Shown in pieces: positions 1 to 7,166 of a stretch of 64,000 bases of DNA. The notes under the pieces were generated by a model. The model did not search any database. It saw nothing but the letters and a program-made list of their open reading frames with translations, and was not told the origin of the DNA. The position numbers and the translations under genes were made by a program. Position 1 is the stretch's first letter. The number at the start of each line of letters is the position of its first letter. Source of the DNA: Streptomyces acidicola (GTDB lineage Bacteria > Actinomycetota > Actinomycetes > Streptomycetales > Streptomycetaceae); the NCBI RefSeq assembly GCF_009377235.1, contig NZ_VMNX01000002.1, forward strand, positions 62,001-126,000, read 5' to 3'.

Positions 1-1001
1 CGGGTAAGCGCTCCCTCACCCTCAACCTGAAGAGTCCCCACGGGCGGGAGGCACTCCTGCGCGCGGTCCGCGAGGCGGACGTGCTGCTGGAGAACTTCCG
101 CCCCGGTGTGATGGACCGGCTCGGCGTCGGCTGGAAGACGCTGCGCGCCGAGAACCCCCGGCTCGTCTACTGCGCGATCTCCGGTTTCGGGCAGACCGGC
201 CCCCTGCGGGACCGCCCGGCGTACGACCAGATCATCCAGGGCCTCAGCGGCATGATGAGCGTCACCGGCACCCCGGAGACGGCACCGCTGCGGGCCGGGT
301 TCCCCGTCGCCGACACGCTCGGCGGCATGGCGGCCGCCTACGCGGTGGCGGCCGCACTTGTGCGCCGCGGACGCACCGGCGAGGGCGCCTTCGTCGACGT
401 CTCCATGCTGGAGTCCGCGCTCACCGCCATGGGCTGGGTCACGTCCAACTACCTGATCAGCGGACGCGTGCCCCACCCCATGGGCAACGAGAACTTCACC
501 GCAGCCCCGTCGGGCACCTTCCGCACCGCCGACGGCCACCTGAACATCGCCGCCAACCGGCAGCAGCAGTTCACGACCCTGTGCCGGCTCATCGGGCGCG
601 AGGACCTGACGACCGACCCGCGCTTCACCCATCCCGCCGACCGCAAGACGCACCGCGACGCCCTCCGCGACGAGGTGGAATCGGGCCTGGCCGCCCGCCC
701 GGCGGCGGAGTGGGAGGAGATCCTGTCCGACGCGGGTGTACCGGCCGCGCGCGTCCTGTCCGTACAGGACGCCCTGGGCCTGGACCACCTGGCCGCGCGC
801 GGCTTCGTCCACGACCTCCCTTTTCCCGACGGACGCGAGCGCCCCCTGCCGGTCCTGGGCAGCCCGGTGCGCGTGGACGGCGAACCGGCCGCGTCCCCCG
901 CTCCGCCTCCGCTGCTGGGGGAACACACCGACGATGTGCTGGCAGAACTCGGTTACGCCGCGGCGGAGATCACCGCGCTGCGCGAAGGCGGTGCGATATG
1001 A
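1..1001 (+). CDS. CaiB/BaiF-type CoA-transferase (5' end outside window)
   Basis: The reading frame is open from the first bases, so the gene starts before the window; only the last 333 or so codons are present. The visible part carries class III CoA-transferase hallmarks: GKRSLTLNLKSPHGRE near the window edge, the ENFRPGVMDRLG segment, and PVADTLGG with the Asp that in this family becomes the acyl/CoA anhydride carrier. These enzymes move CoA between carboxylic acids in the cytoplasm. Its stop overlaps the start of the next gene (ATGA), so the two are translationally coupled, suggesting the CoA ester is the substrate of the downstream lyase-like enzyme. The acid used cannot be read from sequence. 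Confidence 0.9.
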   Translation, partial: GKRSLTLNLKSPHGREALLRAVREADVLLENFRPGVMDRLGVGWKTLRAENPRLVYCAISGFGQTGPLRDRPAYDQIIQGLSGMMSVTGTPETAPLRAGFPVADTLGGMAAAYAVAAALVRRGRTGEGAFVDVSMLESALTAMGWVTSNYLISGRVPHPMGNENFTAAPSGTFRTADGHLNIAANRQQQFTTLCRLIGREDLTTDPRFTHPADRKTHRDALRDEVESGLAARPAAEWEEILSDAGVPAARVLSVQDALGLDHLAARGFVHDLPFPDGRERPLPVLGSPVRVDGEPAASPAPPPLLGEHTDDVLAELGYAAAEITALREGGAI

Positions 1002-1900
1002 GCGCGACGGCCGTACCGGCGGCCGGCGGGCCGGAACGGGACACCACGGACGGGAACGAGGCGATGATCGCCGAGCGCACCGTGACCGACTGGTGGTCCA
1101 CGGCGGTGAGCGAGATCCAGCCCGGCGAGATCCGGCTGCGCGGCTACCCCGTCGAGGAGCTCATCGGCCGGGTCACCTTCGCCGAACAGATCTGGCTCAT
1201 GCTCCGCGGTGAACTGCCCACGCCCGGTCAGGGCCGCCTTCTGGAGGCCGCGCTGGTCGCCGCCGTCGACCACGGTCCACAGGCCCCGTCGATCGCCGCG
1301 GCCCGCATGGCGGCCACCTGCGGTGTGGGACTGAACAGCGCCGTCGCGACCGGCGCGGGCCTGCTGGGCGACGTCCACGGCGGAGCGGGACAGCAGTGCA
1401 TGGAGGTACTGCAACGGGTGGTCGACGGCGAGGAGGCCCCCGCGATCGTCGCCGAGTACCGCCGGCGCCGCGCCTACATCCCGGGATTCGGCCACCGCTT
1501 CCATCCCCGCGACCCCCGGCGGGACCCCCTGCTCGCGCTGGTCCAGGAGGCGGTCCACGCCGGCGAGGTCCCCGGCCGGGCGCTGGAGGCCGGACTCGCG
1601 CTGGAGGCCGCGCTCGCCGAGGGCCGGGAGCGTCCGGTACCCATGAACATCGACGGGGCCACCGCGATCATCTACGCGGAACTCGGCTTCCCGTCCGAGC
1701 TCGGACGGGGCTTGTTCGTCCTCTCCCGCAGCGTGGGCATCCTCGCCCACGCCTGGGAGGAGACCGAGAACGGGGCACGCATCAAGGGCCCACTGCCCCG
1801 GCCACTACTCGCGGGCTACCACGGCGTCCCGAAACGCCACCCGGACCGGATGCCTGACCCACACGTCCCGTTCGAGGACGCGAGCTCGTCGAAGACCTGA
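998..1900 (+). CDS. Citrate-synthase-like protein, citryl-CoA lyase type
   Basis: A 300-residue protein, shorter than a housekeeping citrate synthase (about 370-430). It keeps the three catalytic positions of that fold: H127 in DVHGG, H166 in GFGHRF and D219 in MNIDGA. Short stand-alone forms in actinobacteria are usually annotated citryl-CoA lyase or citrate/2-methylcitrate synthase-like and make or break a carbon-carbon bond next to an acyl-CoA. The ATG at 998 overlaps the stop of the CoA-transferase; an upstream in-frame extension exists but would run deep into that gene, so I reject it. The CoA-transferase plus lyase pair suggests activation of a citrate-like acid followed by cleavage (inference). 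A new condensation enzyme is equally possible. Confidence 0.8.
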   Translation: MSATAVPAAGGPERDTTDGNEAMIAERTVTDWWSTAVSEIQPGEIRLRGYPVEELIGRVTFAEQIWLMLRGELPTPGQGRLLEAALVAAVDHGPQAPSIAAARMAATCGVGLNSAVATGAGLLGDVHGGAGQQCMEVLQRVVDGEEAPAIVAEYRRRRAYIPGFGHRFHPRDPRRDPLLALVQEAVHAGEVPGRALEAGLALEAALAEGRERPVPMNIDGATAIIYAELGFPSELGRGLFVLSRSVGILAHAWEETENGARIKGPLPRPLLAGYHGVPKRHPDRMPDPHVPFEDASSSKT

Positions 1901-1999
1901 CCTAGCGGGTGGGCGGTGGGCAGTGGTCGGGGGTCGGCGACCAGGGGTTGGTGATCGATGGTTGCTCCCGGCCGGCCAGGTATGCCGTTACCCGTGGCA

Positions 2000-3571
2000 T
2001 CACCGGCGGCGGCCGTTCGGCGTCATCGCGAGAGGGCGATCCCGGAGGCAGCGGGGGAGCGGCGCAGGTGGATGTGGGTGCTTGGCGCAGGGCAGCGCGC
2101 GTGTCGGGAAACGTTCCGGGCCAGCGCGAGCAGGTCCGTGACGGTGGTCTCCATGTGGTCCAGCAAGAGCGGCCGGGCGGCTTCCCGATAAGCGGCATAC
2201 GGCGATCGGCAGGTGAACGACGAATCGGGCGCCGGGGTGGTTGTCCTCGACGTGGACGGTGCCCTGGTGGGCGGCGACGATGTCGTGGACGATGGCCAGA
2301 CCGAGACCCGAGCCACCCTGGTCCCGGGCCCGGGCGGCGTCGAGCCGGGTGAATCGGCCGAAGACCCTGGTGCGGTCGGCGGCGGGTATGCCGGGTCCGT
2401 CGTCGGCGACCACCAGCTCGGCACGACCGCCGTCGGCGCTGAGCCTCACCTCGACGCGGTGGGCCGCGTGCCTTGTGGCGTTGTCCAGCAGATTGCGTAC
2501 GGCGCGCGAGAGCGCGTGAGCGTCGCCGGTGACCCTGGCCGCGCTCACGGCTGATTCGTCCACCACGATCCGTGGGGTTTCCGGGCGGGCGCGGCTGACC
2601 TCGGTGAAGACGACGTCGTCCAGGTCGACGGTGTCCTTGCGGTAGACGGGGCGGGCGTCGAGACGGGCCAGCTGGACGAGGTCGTCGACCAGCCGGGACA
2701 GCCGCCCGGTCTCCGCGACCAGTTCGGGGCCGAGGGCCTCCCACTGTGTCTTTCCCGGATTCCGCGACGCCACGTCGAGCTGGGCCCGCAGGCTGGCGAT
2801 GGGGCTGCGCAGTTCGTGGGCGGCGTCCGCGACGAACTCGCGCTGCCGCCGCCCCGCCGCGTCGAGGCGGCGCAGCAGGTCGTTGAGCGTTTCGGCGAGG
2901 CGTCGGAGCTCGTCCCTGGCCGGCGGCACGTCCAGCCGCCGGCCAGGATCGGAGGCGGTGATGCGGGCCGCCTGGGCCCGCAGGTCGTCGACGGGCCGCA
3001 GTGCCCGTCCCAGGATGAGCCACCCCACACCCGTGAGCAGGCCGACGACCACCGGCACGCCAAGGGCGAGAGCGGCGGTGAGCTCGGCGAGGCCGTGGTC
3101 CACGTCCGTCGTCGGCACGGCCACGTACACGGTGAGATCCCCGTGCCGTGGACCGGCGGGCAGCGCGACGGCACGCCAGGTGTCGGCCTCCTGGAGGGGG
3201 AGGCGGTGCACGGTGTGGGCTTTCAGCTGTCCGGACCGGGCGGGAGGGAACGAGAAGAGCCGGCCTTCCCCTTCGAGGTTGCCCGAGGCGGCCCGCACCG
3301 CGCCGCCACGGTCGATGACCTGCACCGCCGTGTCACCACCCGCGAAACCGCTCACGGCACGGGCGGGTCTGGCCGGGTCCAGCGCGGCGGCGATCAACTG
3401 CGCGCGTTGCGCGGCGGTCTGGTCGAGGCCGCGCAGGAGACTGGCGTGCAGCCAGGCGACCAGCAGTACGGCGGCGCCCGCCAGCCCGGCGGCGATCACC
3501 AGCCCCGCAGCCGCGGTCAGTCGCAGCCGCAGTGAATGCCCGGCCCACCAGCGCGCGAGTCGTCCGGCCAT
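2000..3571 (-). CDS. Sensor histidine kinase (OmpR-partner type) with an out-of-frame-looking C-terminal tail
   Basis: Membrane sensor kinase, 523 residues as read. Two transmembrane segments (about 20-42 and 164-187) bracket an extracytoplasmic sensor region, followed by a HAMP-like stretch, the phospho-accepting His252 in AAHELRSPIAS, an N box (NLLDNATRH) and DDGPGIP / GSGLGLAIV ATP-binding boxes. The ATG at 3571 lies 4 bp after the response regulator stop, so the two form an operon with the regulator first. The conserved fold ends at about residue 456 (FVVHLPI). The remaining 67 residues are Pro/Arg rich, have poor third-position GC and contain a TTA codon, so they look like read-through past a lost stop rather than selected protein. 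The signal sensed is unknown. Confidence 0.88.
   Translation of the reverse strand: MAGRLARWWAGHSLRLRLTAAAGLVIAAGLAGAAVLLVAWLHASLLRGLDQTAAQRAQLIAAALDPARPARAVSGFAGGDTAVQVIDRGGAVRAASGNLEGEGRLFSFPPARSGQLKAHTVHRLPLQEADTWRAVALPAGPRHGDLTVYVAVPTTDVDHGLAELTAALALGVPVVVGLLTGVGWLILGRALRPVDDLRAQAARITASDPGRRLDVPPARDELRRLAETLNDLLRRLDAAGRRQREFVADAAHELRSPIASLRAQLDVASRNPGKTQWEALGPELVAETGRLSRLVDDLVQLARLDARPVYRKDTVDLDDVVFTEVSRARPETPRIVVDESAVSAARVTGDAHALSRAVRNLLDNATRHAAHRVEVRLSADGGRAELVVADDGPGIPAADRTRVFGRFTRLDAARARDQGGSGLGLAIVHDIVAAHQGTVHVEDNHPGARFVVHLPIAVCRLSGSRPAALAGPHGDHRHGPARAGPERFPTRALPCAKHPHPPAPLPRCLRDRPLAMTPNGRRR
2023..2205 (-). pseudogene. Possible coding remnant in another frame under the kinase tail
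   Basis: In a different minus-strand frame from the kinase, this stretch has strongly GC-biased third positions and reads as a plausible peptide containing ARPLLLDHMETTVTDLLAL, ending at a TGA at 2023. It has no start of its own. The simplest reading is that a deletion or insertion near 2195-2205 joined the end of the kinase to the 3' remnant of another gene. I do not recognise the family. An indel in the kinase is less likely because the kinase fold is already complete. Confidence 0.35.
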
Positions 3572-3575
3572 CGGC

Positions 3576-4253
3576 TCAGTCCCCCGTGGCCAGCAGCCGG
3601 TAGCCCGCGCCGCGGACGGTCTCGATGGTGTGGCGGCGGAACGGAACGTCGATCTTGCGCCGCAGGTAGCCGATGTAGACCTCGACGATGTTGGTGTCGC
3701 CGTCGAAGTTCTCGTCCCAGACATGGGTGAGGATGTCGGTCTTGCTGACCACCTCGTCCTGGCGCCGGAGCAGGAACTCCAGGAGCGTGAACTCCCGAGC
3801 GGTCAGGGGGATTTCCGTCTCGGCACGGTGGCACCGGCGCCGCGCCGGGTCCAGCGCGAGATCGCCGGCCGTGAGGACGGCGGGGCGCGCGGGGGCGCCG
3901 CGCCGTAGCAGCGCACGCAGACGCGCGACCAGCACGACGTAGGAGAAGGGCTTGCGCAGGTAGTCGTCGGCTCCGAGGTCGAGCGCGTCTGCCTCGTCGT
4001 ACTCGCCGTCCTTCGCCGTCAGCATCAGGACCGGCGTCCACACCTCGGCCGCCCGGAGGCGTCTGAGCACCTCGTATCCGGACAGCCCGGGAAGCATGAT
4101 GTCGAGCACGATGGCGTCGTACGGCTCGTTCCAGGCCTTCCACAGGCCGTCGGCACCGTCATGGGTGACATCGACGGCGAAACCCTCCTCGGCGAGCCCG
4201 CGTGCGATCGCCGCGGCGAGCCCGCGCTCGTCCTCGATCACCAGCACCCGCAT
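3576..4253 (-). CDS. OmpR-family response regulator
   Basis: Response regulator of 225 residues, the usual length. The receiver domain (1-115) has the acidic pair E7/D8, phospho-acceptor D51 in VLDIMLPG, T79 and K101 in RKPF. The C-terminal winged-helix domain (about 125-222) carries LTAREFTLLEFLL and VRGAGYRL, typical of OmpR/PhoB. It is first in an operon with the sensor kinase (4-bp gap) and is divergent from the gene for a secreted acidic repeat protein. The symmetric 11-bp-spaced repeats in the shared promoter region are a likely binding site, implying autoregulation and control of the divergent gene. Confidence 0.95.
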   Translation of the reverse strand: MRVLVIEDERGLAAAIARGLAEEGFAVDVTHDGADGLWKAWNEPYDAIVLDIMLPGLSGYEVLRRLRAAEVWTPVLMLTAKDGEYDEADALDLGADDYLRKPFSYVVLVARLRALLRRGAPARPAVLTAGDLALDPARRRCHRAETEIPLTAREFTLLEFLLRRQDEVVSKTDILTHVWDENFDGDTNIVEVYIGYLRRKIDVPFRRHTIETVRGAGYRLLATGD

Positions 4254-4298
4254 GGCCGCCTCTCCGCCACTCTACGACGTCGACCGTAGGACCGGCCT

Positions 4299-4345
4299 GC
4301 TGAGAGGACGCTGAGGACATCTGCCGCTCTCAGCCTCCTCTCAGC
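4299..4345. promoter_or_regulatory. Symmetric operator candidate for the OmpR-type regulator
   Basis: Between the divergent regulator and secreted-protein genes lie two direct copies of GCTGAG (4299-4304, 4310-4315) and two copies of its complement CTCAGC (4329-4334, 4340-4345). Each pair is spaced 11 bp start to start, one helical turn. The 19-bp blocks 4299-4317 and 4327-4345 are inverted repeats matching at 17 of 19 positions. OmpR-family dimers bind tandem half-sites one turn apart, so this looks like two dimer sites facing each other. A terminator is unlikely because both neighbours are transcribed away from it. Confidence 0.6.
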
Positions 4346-4423
4346 AGGCGGGTCACAGGGTGGGGGGCCGTAGGGGACGTCCTCGGAGATCGCTCCGAAC
4401 CCCTCCGGCACAAGGAGAAGCAC

Positions 4424-4957
4424 ATGATGAACATCCGACGCAGGGTCGCACTGCTGGGCGGCGCGGTGGTACTCACGACCGCCGGGGCCACCGGCGCTGC
4501 CATGGCCGCGTCCCACGCCCCGACCCCGTCCACCCCGGCTGCTGCCACTTCTTCGGCGGCCCCTGGAGCGTCCGACCCCACTGATCCGGGCGAGAACACC
4601 AGCGGCCCGGACCGGGACAACATTCAGCAGGGCGATCAGAGCGGCCAGGACCAGGGACGGGAAAAGGGCGAGGACCAGGGCAGGGAAAAGGGCGAGGACC
4701 AGGGCCAGGCAGAGGAGCAAGGCCAGGGCCGGGAGGAGGGGCAGGACAAGGGCAGGGCTGAGGACCAGGGCGAGGGCAAGGCTGAGGACCAGGACCAGGG
4801 CAAGGCTGAGGACCAGGACCAGGGCCAGGACCAGGGCCAGGGCGGTCAGGAGACCGAAGGTCAGGGCGAGGCTCCGGAGAACGGGCCCTCCGACGGCCCC
4901 GGCGGGCACGCCGACCCGTCGCAGACAGCCGACCATCAGCACGACGGAGAAGAGTGA
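4424..4957 (+). CDS. Secreted acidic Gln/Glu/Asp/Gly-rich repeat protein
   Basis: A 177-residue protein with a Sec signal peptide (RRR then a hydrophobic core, cleavage near AMA at 28), an Ala/Pro/Thr/Ser spacer, then about 85 residues of low-complexity repeats built from units such as QGREKGED (twice in tandem) and GKAEDQDQ (twice), and a His/Asp/Glu tail. No catalytic domain is visible. The start has a good ribosome site (AAGGAG, 6-nt spacer). The highly acidic, disordered, exported repeats could bind cations or sit in the wall; that is inference. It is divergent from the two-component operon and probably its target. The DNA repeats are prone to length variation. Confidence 0.8.
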   Translation: MMNIRRRVALLGGAVVLTTAGATGAAMAASHAPTPSTPAAATSSAAPGASDPTDPGENTSGPDRDNIQQGDQSGQDQGREKGEDQGREKGEDQGQAEEQGQGREEGQDKGRAEDQGEGKAEDQDQGKAEDQDQGQDQGQGGQETEGQGEAPENGPSDGPGGHADPSQTADHQHDGEE

Positions 4958-5158
4958 TCGGCACCACCTGAGCAGGCCGGGCGGCCCGGCGGGCGGCGAA
5001 GCCGTCCGTGGGCCCGCCCGGCCACAGGGCCGTCAGGGCGGTGCCTGCGCTGACGCCTGAGCAGATGGACGCACGCGCTCCCAACTCGTCCGACGCACGG
5101 GACGGCGTCGGGCGCCCGCGCGCCGCCGACCCTGAAGCGCATGACTAAGGTCGGCACC

Positions 5159-5908
5159 ATGGAGCATCGGGCCGCATCCGTCACCCGACCTCGCCCGCGG
5201 CTCACGAGACCGCGGCGGCTCGTCGGCGCCGTCGGCGTGGCAGCGCTGACCGGGTTCGCCCTGCTGTCCGTGGTGGTGGCCGCCCGGGGCGGTGCGCCGC
5301 TCTCCGTGGACGAGGTCCTGCTGTCCTGGTCCGTCGAGCACCGCTCGGCCGTGGCGGTCACCGTCGCGCGAGCGGTGACCGCCACGGGGACCGGCGTCAT
5401 CGTCTACGCGCTGGCGGTGCTCGCCGGAGTGATCGCCGGGCGCGGCGCACGGCAGCGGATCCTCGGCGTGTGCGTGAGCCTGGGCTGCCTGCTGGGCGCC
5501 CAGGCGCTGCGGCAAGTGCCGCTGCGGCTCATCGCCCGGACCCGTCCGCCGGTCCGGGACTGGGCGGCCCATGCGTCGGGGTGGGCCTTTCCCTCCGGCC
5601 ACACGACCGCGGCCTGTGTGACGGCCGGACTGCTGGTCGTCGCGCTGGTTCTTCGCTCGCCTCCCGGTCGCGCGGCCCTCGTCGCCGCGGTCGGGTGCTG
5701 GGGTGTGGCGGTCGGCCTGACCCGCGTCTACCTGGGCGTCCACTGGTTCACCGACGTGGCCGGTGGCTGGCTGTTCGGTGTTGCGTGGCTCAGCGCGTGC
5801 GCCTGGGTCGCCGTGTGGCGCTTTCCCTCCGTGCTCGCCGGCCCGCAGGGTGAGCCGGGTCCGGCCCGGCGCTCCGACCCGCCCGGCACCGGCGACACGC
5901 CCCAGTGA
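5159..5908 (+). CDS. PAP2-family membrane phosphatase
   Basis: Integral membrane phosphatase, 249 residues from the ATG at 5159, chosen because AAGG (5147-5150) sits 8 nt ahead of it. An in-frame ATG at 5141 would add six residues but has no good ribosome site. The three PAP2 signature motifs are in order: RLIARTRPP, PSGHTTA and TRVYLGVHWFTD, giving the Arg, His and Asp/His residues of the phospho-enzyme mechanism. Five or six hydrophobic segments surround them. The family dephosphorylates lipid phosphates such as phosphatidic acid or undecaprenyl pyrophosphate at the outer membrane face; the substrate here is not resolved. A hairpin immediately follows the stop. Confidence 0.92.
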   Translation: MEHRAASVTRPRPRLTRPRRLVGAVGVAALTGFALLSVVVAARGGAPLSVDEVLLSWSVEHRSAVAVTVARAVTATGTGVIVYALAVLAGVIAGRGARQRILGVCVSLGCLLGAQALRQVPLRLIARTRPPVRDWAAHASGWAFPSGHTTAACVTAGLLVVALVLRSPPGRAALVAAVGCWGVAVGLTRVYLGVHWFTDVAGGWLFGVAWLSACAWVAVWRFPSVLAGPQGEPGPARRSDPPGTGDTPQ

Positions 5909-5909
5909 C

Positions 5910-5932
5910 CCCGGCCGAGGTATGCGGCCGGG
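5910..5932 (+). terminator. Hairpin terminator after the PAP2 gene
   Basis: CCCGGCCG (5910-5917) pairs perfectly with CGGCCGGG (5925-5932) over a 7-nt loop, starting 2 nt past the stop codon. There is no T-tract, as is common in streptomycetes. The rest of 5933-6155 holds no gene I can support, only a weak CGGGG/CCCCG hairpin near 6121-6138 ahead of the convergent deaminase gene. Confidence 0.6.
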
Positions 5933-6155
5933 TCGGCGCCCGAGACACTGCCCCGTATCTGCGGCGCACCCCCGTGCAACTCAAGAAGCTGGAACCGTAC
6001 GGGGCCTCGCGCGCCAACACCCCCGCACCGACGGAACAACAGCGGCACCACCGATCGTGAGCGGTCCCTCGACGGTGCCGGTCGGGCGCCGGGCGTCGCG
6101 GCGAAGGCGAGGAGGGCGACCGGGGCTCGTCACCCCCGCCGGGACAGAACGCTCT

Positions 6156-6941
6156 TCAAATCTGCGGCCAGTCGGGCTTGTTGGCAAAGGCGTGGCGGAA
6201 GTAGTCCACGAGTTTCAGTTCGGACGCCGCGGCTTCGTCGACCACGACCGTGGCGTGCCGGTGCAACTGGAGAGCCGAGGCGGGGCACACCGCGGCGACG
6301 GGCCCCTCCACCGTCGCGGCGACCGCGTCCGCCTTGCCCTCACCCGTCGCGAACAGCACCAGGTGCCACGCCTGAAGGATCGTGCCGATGCCCTGGGTGA
6401 TGACGTGGTGCGGCACCTGGTCGATGTCCCCGTCGAAGAACCGGGCGTTGTCCCACCGGGTCTGCTCGGTCAGCGTCTTGATGCGGGTGCGCGAGGCCAG
6501 CGACGAGCAGGGCTCGTTGAATCCGATGTGCCCGTCCGTCCCGATCCCCAGCAGTTGCAGGTCCACCCCGCCGGCCTCGGCCAGCGCCATGTCGTACGCC
6601 TCGCACGCCTCCTGCACGTCCTCGGCTGTTCCGTCGGGCCCCATGAACGCGTCCATGCCGATCCCGAGCGGCTCCAGCACCTCGCGCGTGAGAACCGAAC
6701 GGTACGACTTCGGGTGCTCGGCCGGCAGCCCCACGTACTCGTCGAGCTGCGCGATCCGTGCCCGGGAGACGTCCACGGCGCCGGAGCGCACCTTGGCCGC
6801 CAGCGCCTCGGAGACGGGCAGCGGGGTCGAGCCGGTGGCCACGCCGAGCAGAGCGTCGGGCTTGCGCCGTAGGAGCTGTGCCATGGCCTCGGCGATGAGT
6901 TCGCCGCCCGACTCGGCGTCCGGAACGATGACAACTTCCAT
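6156..6941 (-). CDS. nagB: Glucosamine-6-phosphate deaminase
   Basis: A 261-residue cytoplasmic enzyme that converts glucosamine 6-phosphate to fructose 6-phosphate and ammonia, feeding amino sugars into glycolysis. The full NagB pattern is present: MEVVIVPDAE at the N-terminus, GVATGSTP (phosphate loop), LDEYVGL, and GIGTDGHIGFNEP with the catalytic Asp, His and Glu. The start is placed at 6941 because the family begins MEVVIV; a longer frame to 6971 adds ten unlikely residues. It lies downstream of the GH4 glycosidase and DeoR genes on the same strand but behind a hairpin, so it may have its own promoter. I see no DasR-type operator in front of it. Confidence 0.95.
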   Translation of the reverse strand: MEVVIVPDAESGGELIAEAMAQLLRRKPDALLGVATGSTPLPVSEALAAKVRSGAVDVSRARIAQLDEYVGLPAEHPKSYRSVLTREVLEPLGIGMDAFMGPDGTAEDVQEACEAYDMALAEAGGVDLQLLGIGTDGHIGFNEPCSSLASRTRIKTLTEQTRWDNARFFDGDIDQVPHHVITQGIGTILQAWHLVLFATGEGKADAVAATVEGPVAAVCPASALQLHRHATVVVDEAAASELKLVDYFRHAFANKPDWPQI

Positions 6942-7118
6942 GCTGGGCCTGCCGATCTGGAGATGAGGCAACGAAGTCGGAGGGACCCGTGGCGAGTGAA
7001 TCCGAAACGATGCCGTCGGACCCGGAGAGCGGCTGGATTCCGGGGCCTTCGCCGTCCGGGGCTGCGGGGCCGGCGTAGTGCACCGTCCGACTCAGGGAAC
7101 GCCAAAGCCAACAGCCGG

Positions 7119-7153
7119 CCGAGGCATCGGCAGGTGCCCGACCGGTGCCTCGG
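7119..7153 (-). terminator. Hairpin terminator after the GH4 gene
   Basis: A 12-bp stem, CCGAGGCATCGG (7119-7130) with CCGGTGCCTCGG (7142-7153), with one G-U type pair and an 11-nt loop, lies 14 nt beyond the stop of the minus-strand glycosidase gene. Confidence 0.6.
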
Positions 7154-7166
7154 CAAGCCCGTTCGG

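Noticed and set aside
4640..4850. Short direct repeats resembling a CRISPR or satellite array
   Set aside because: They are in-frame codon repeats inside a secreted-protein gene, without unique spacers or cas genes.
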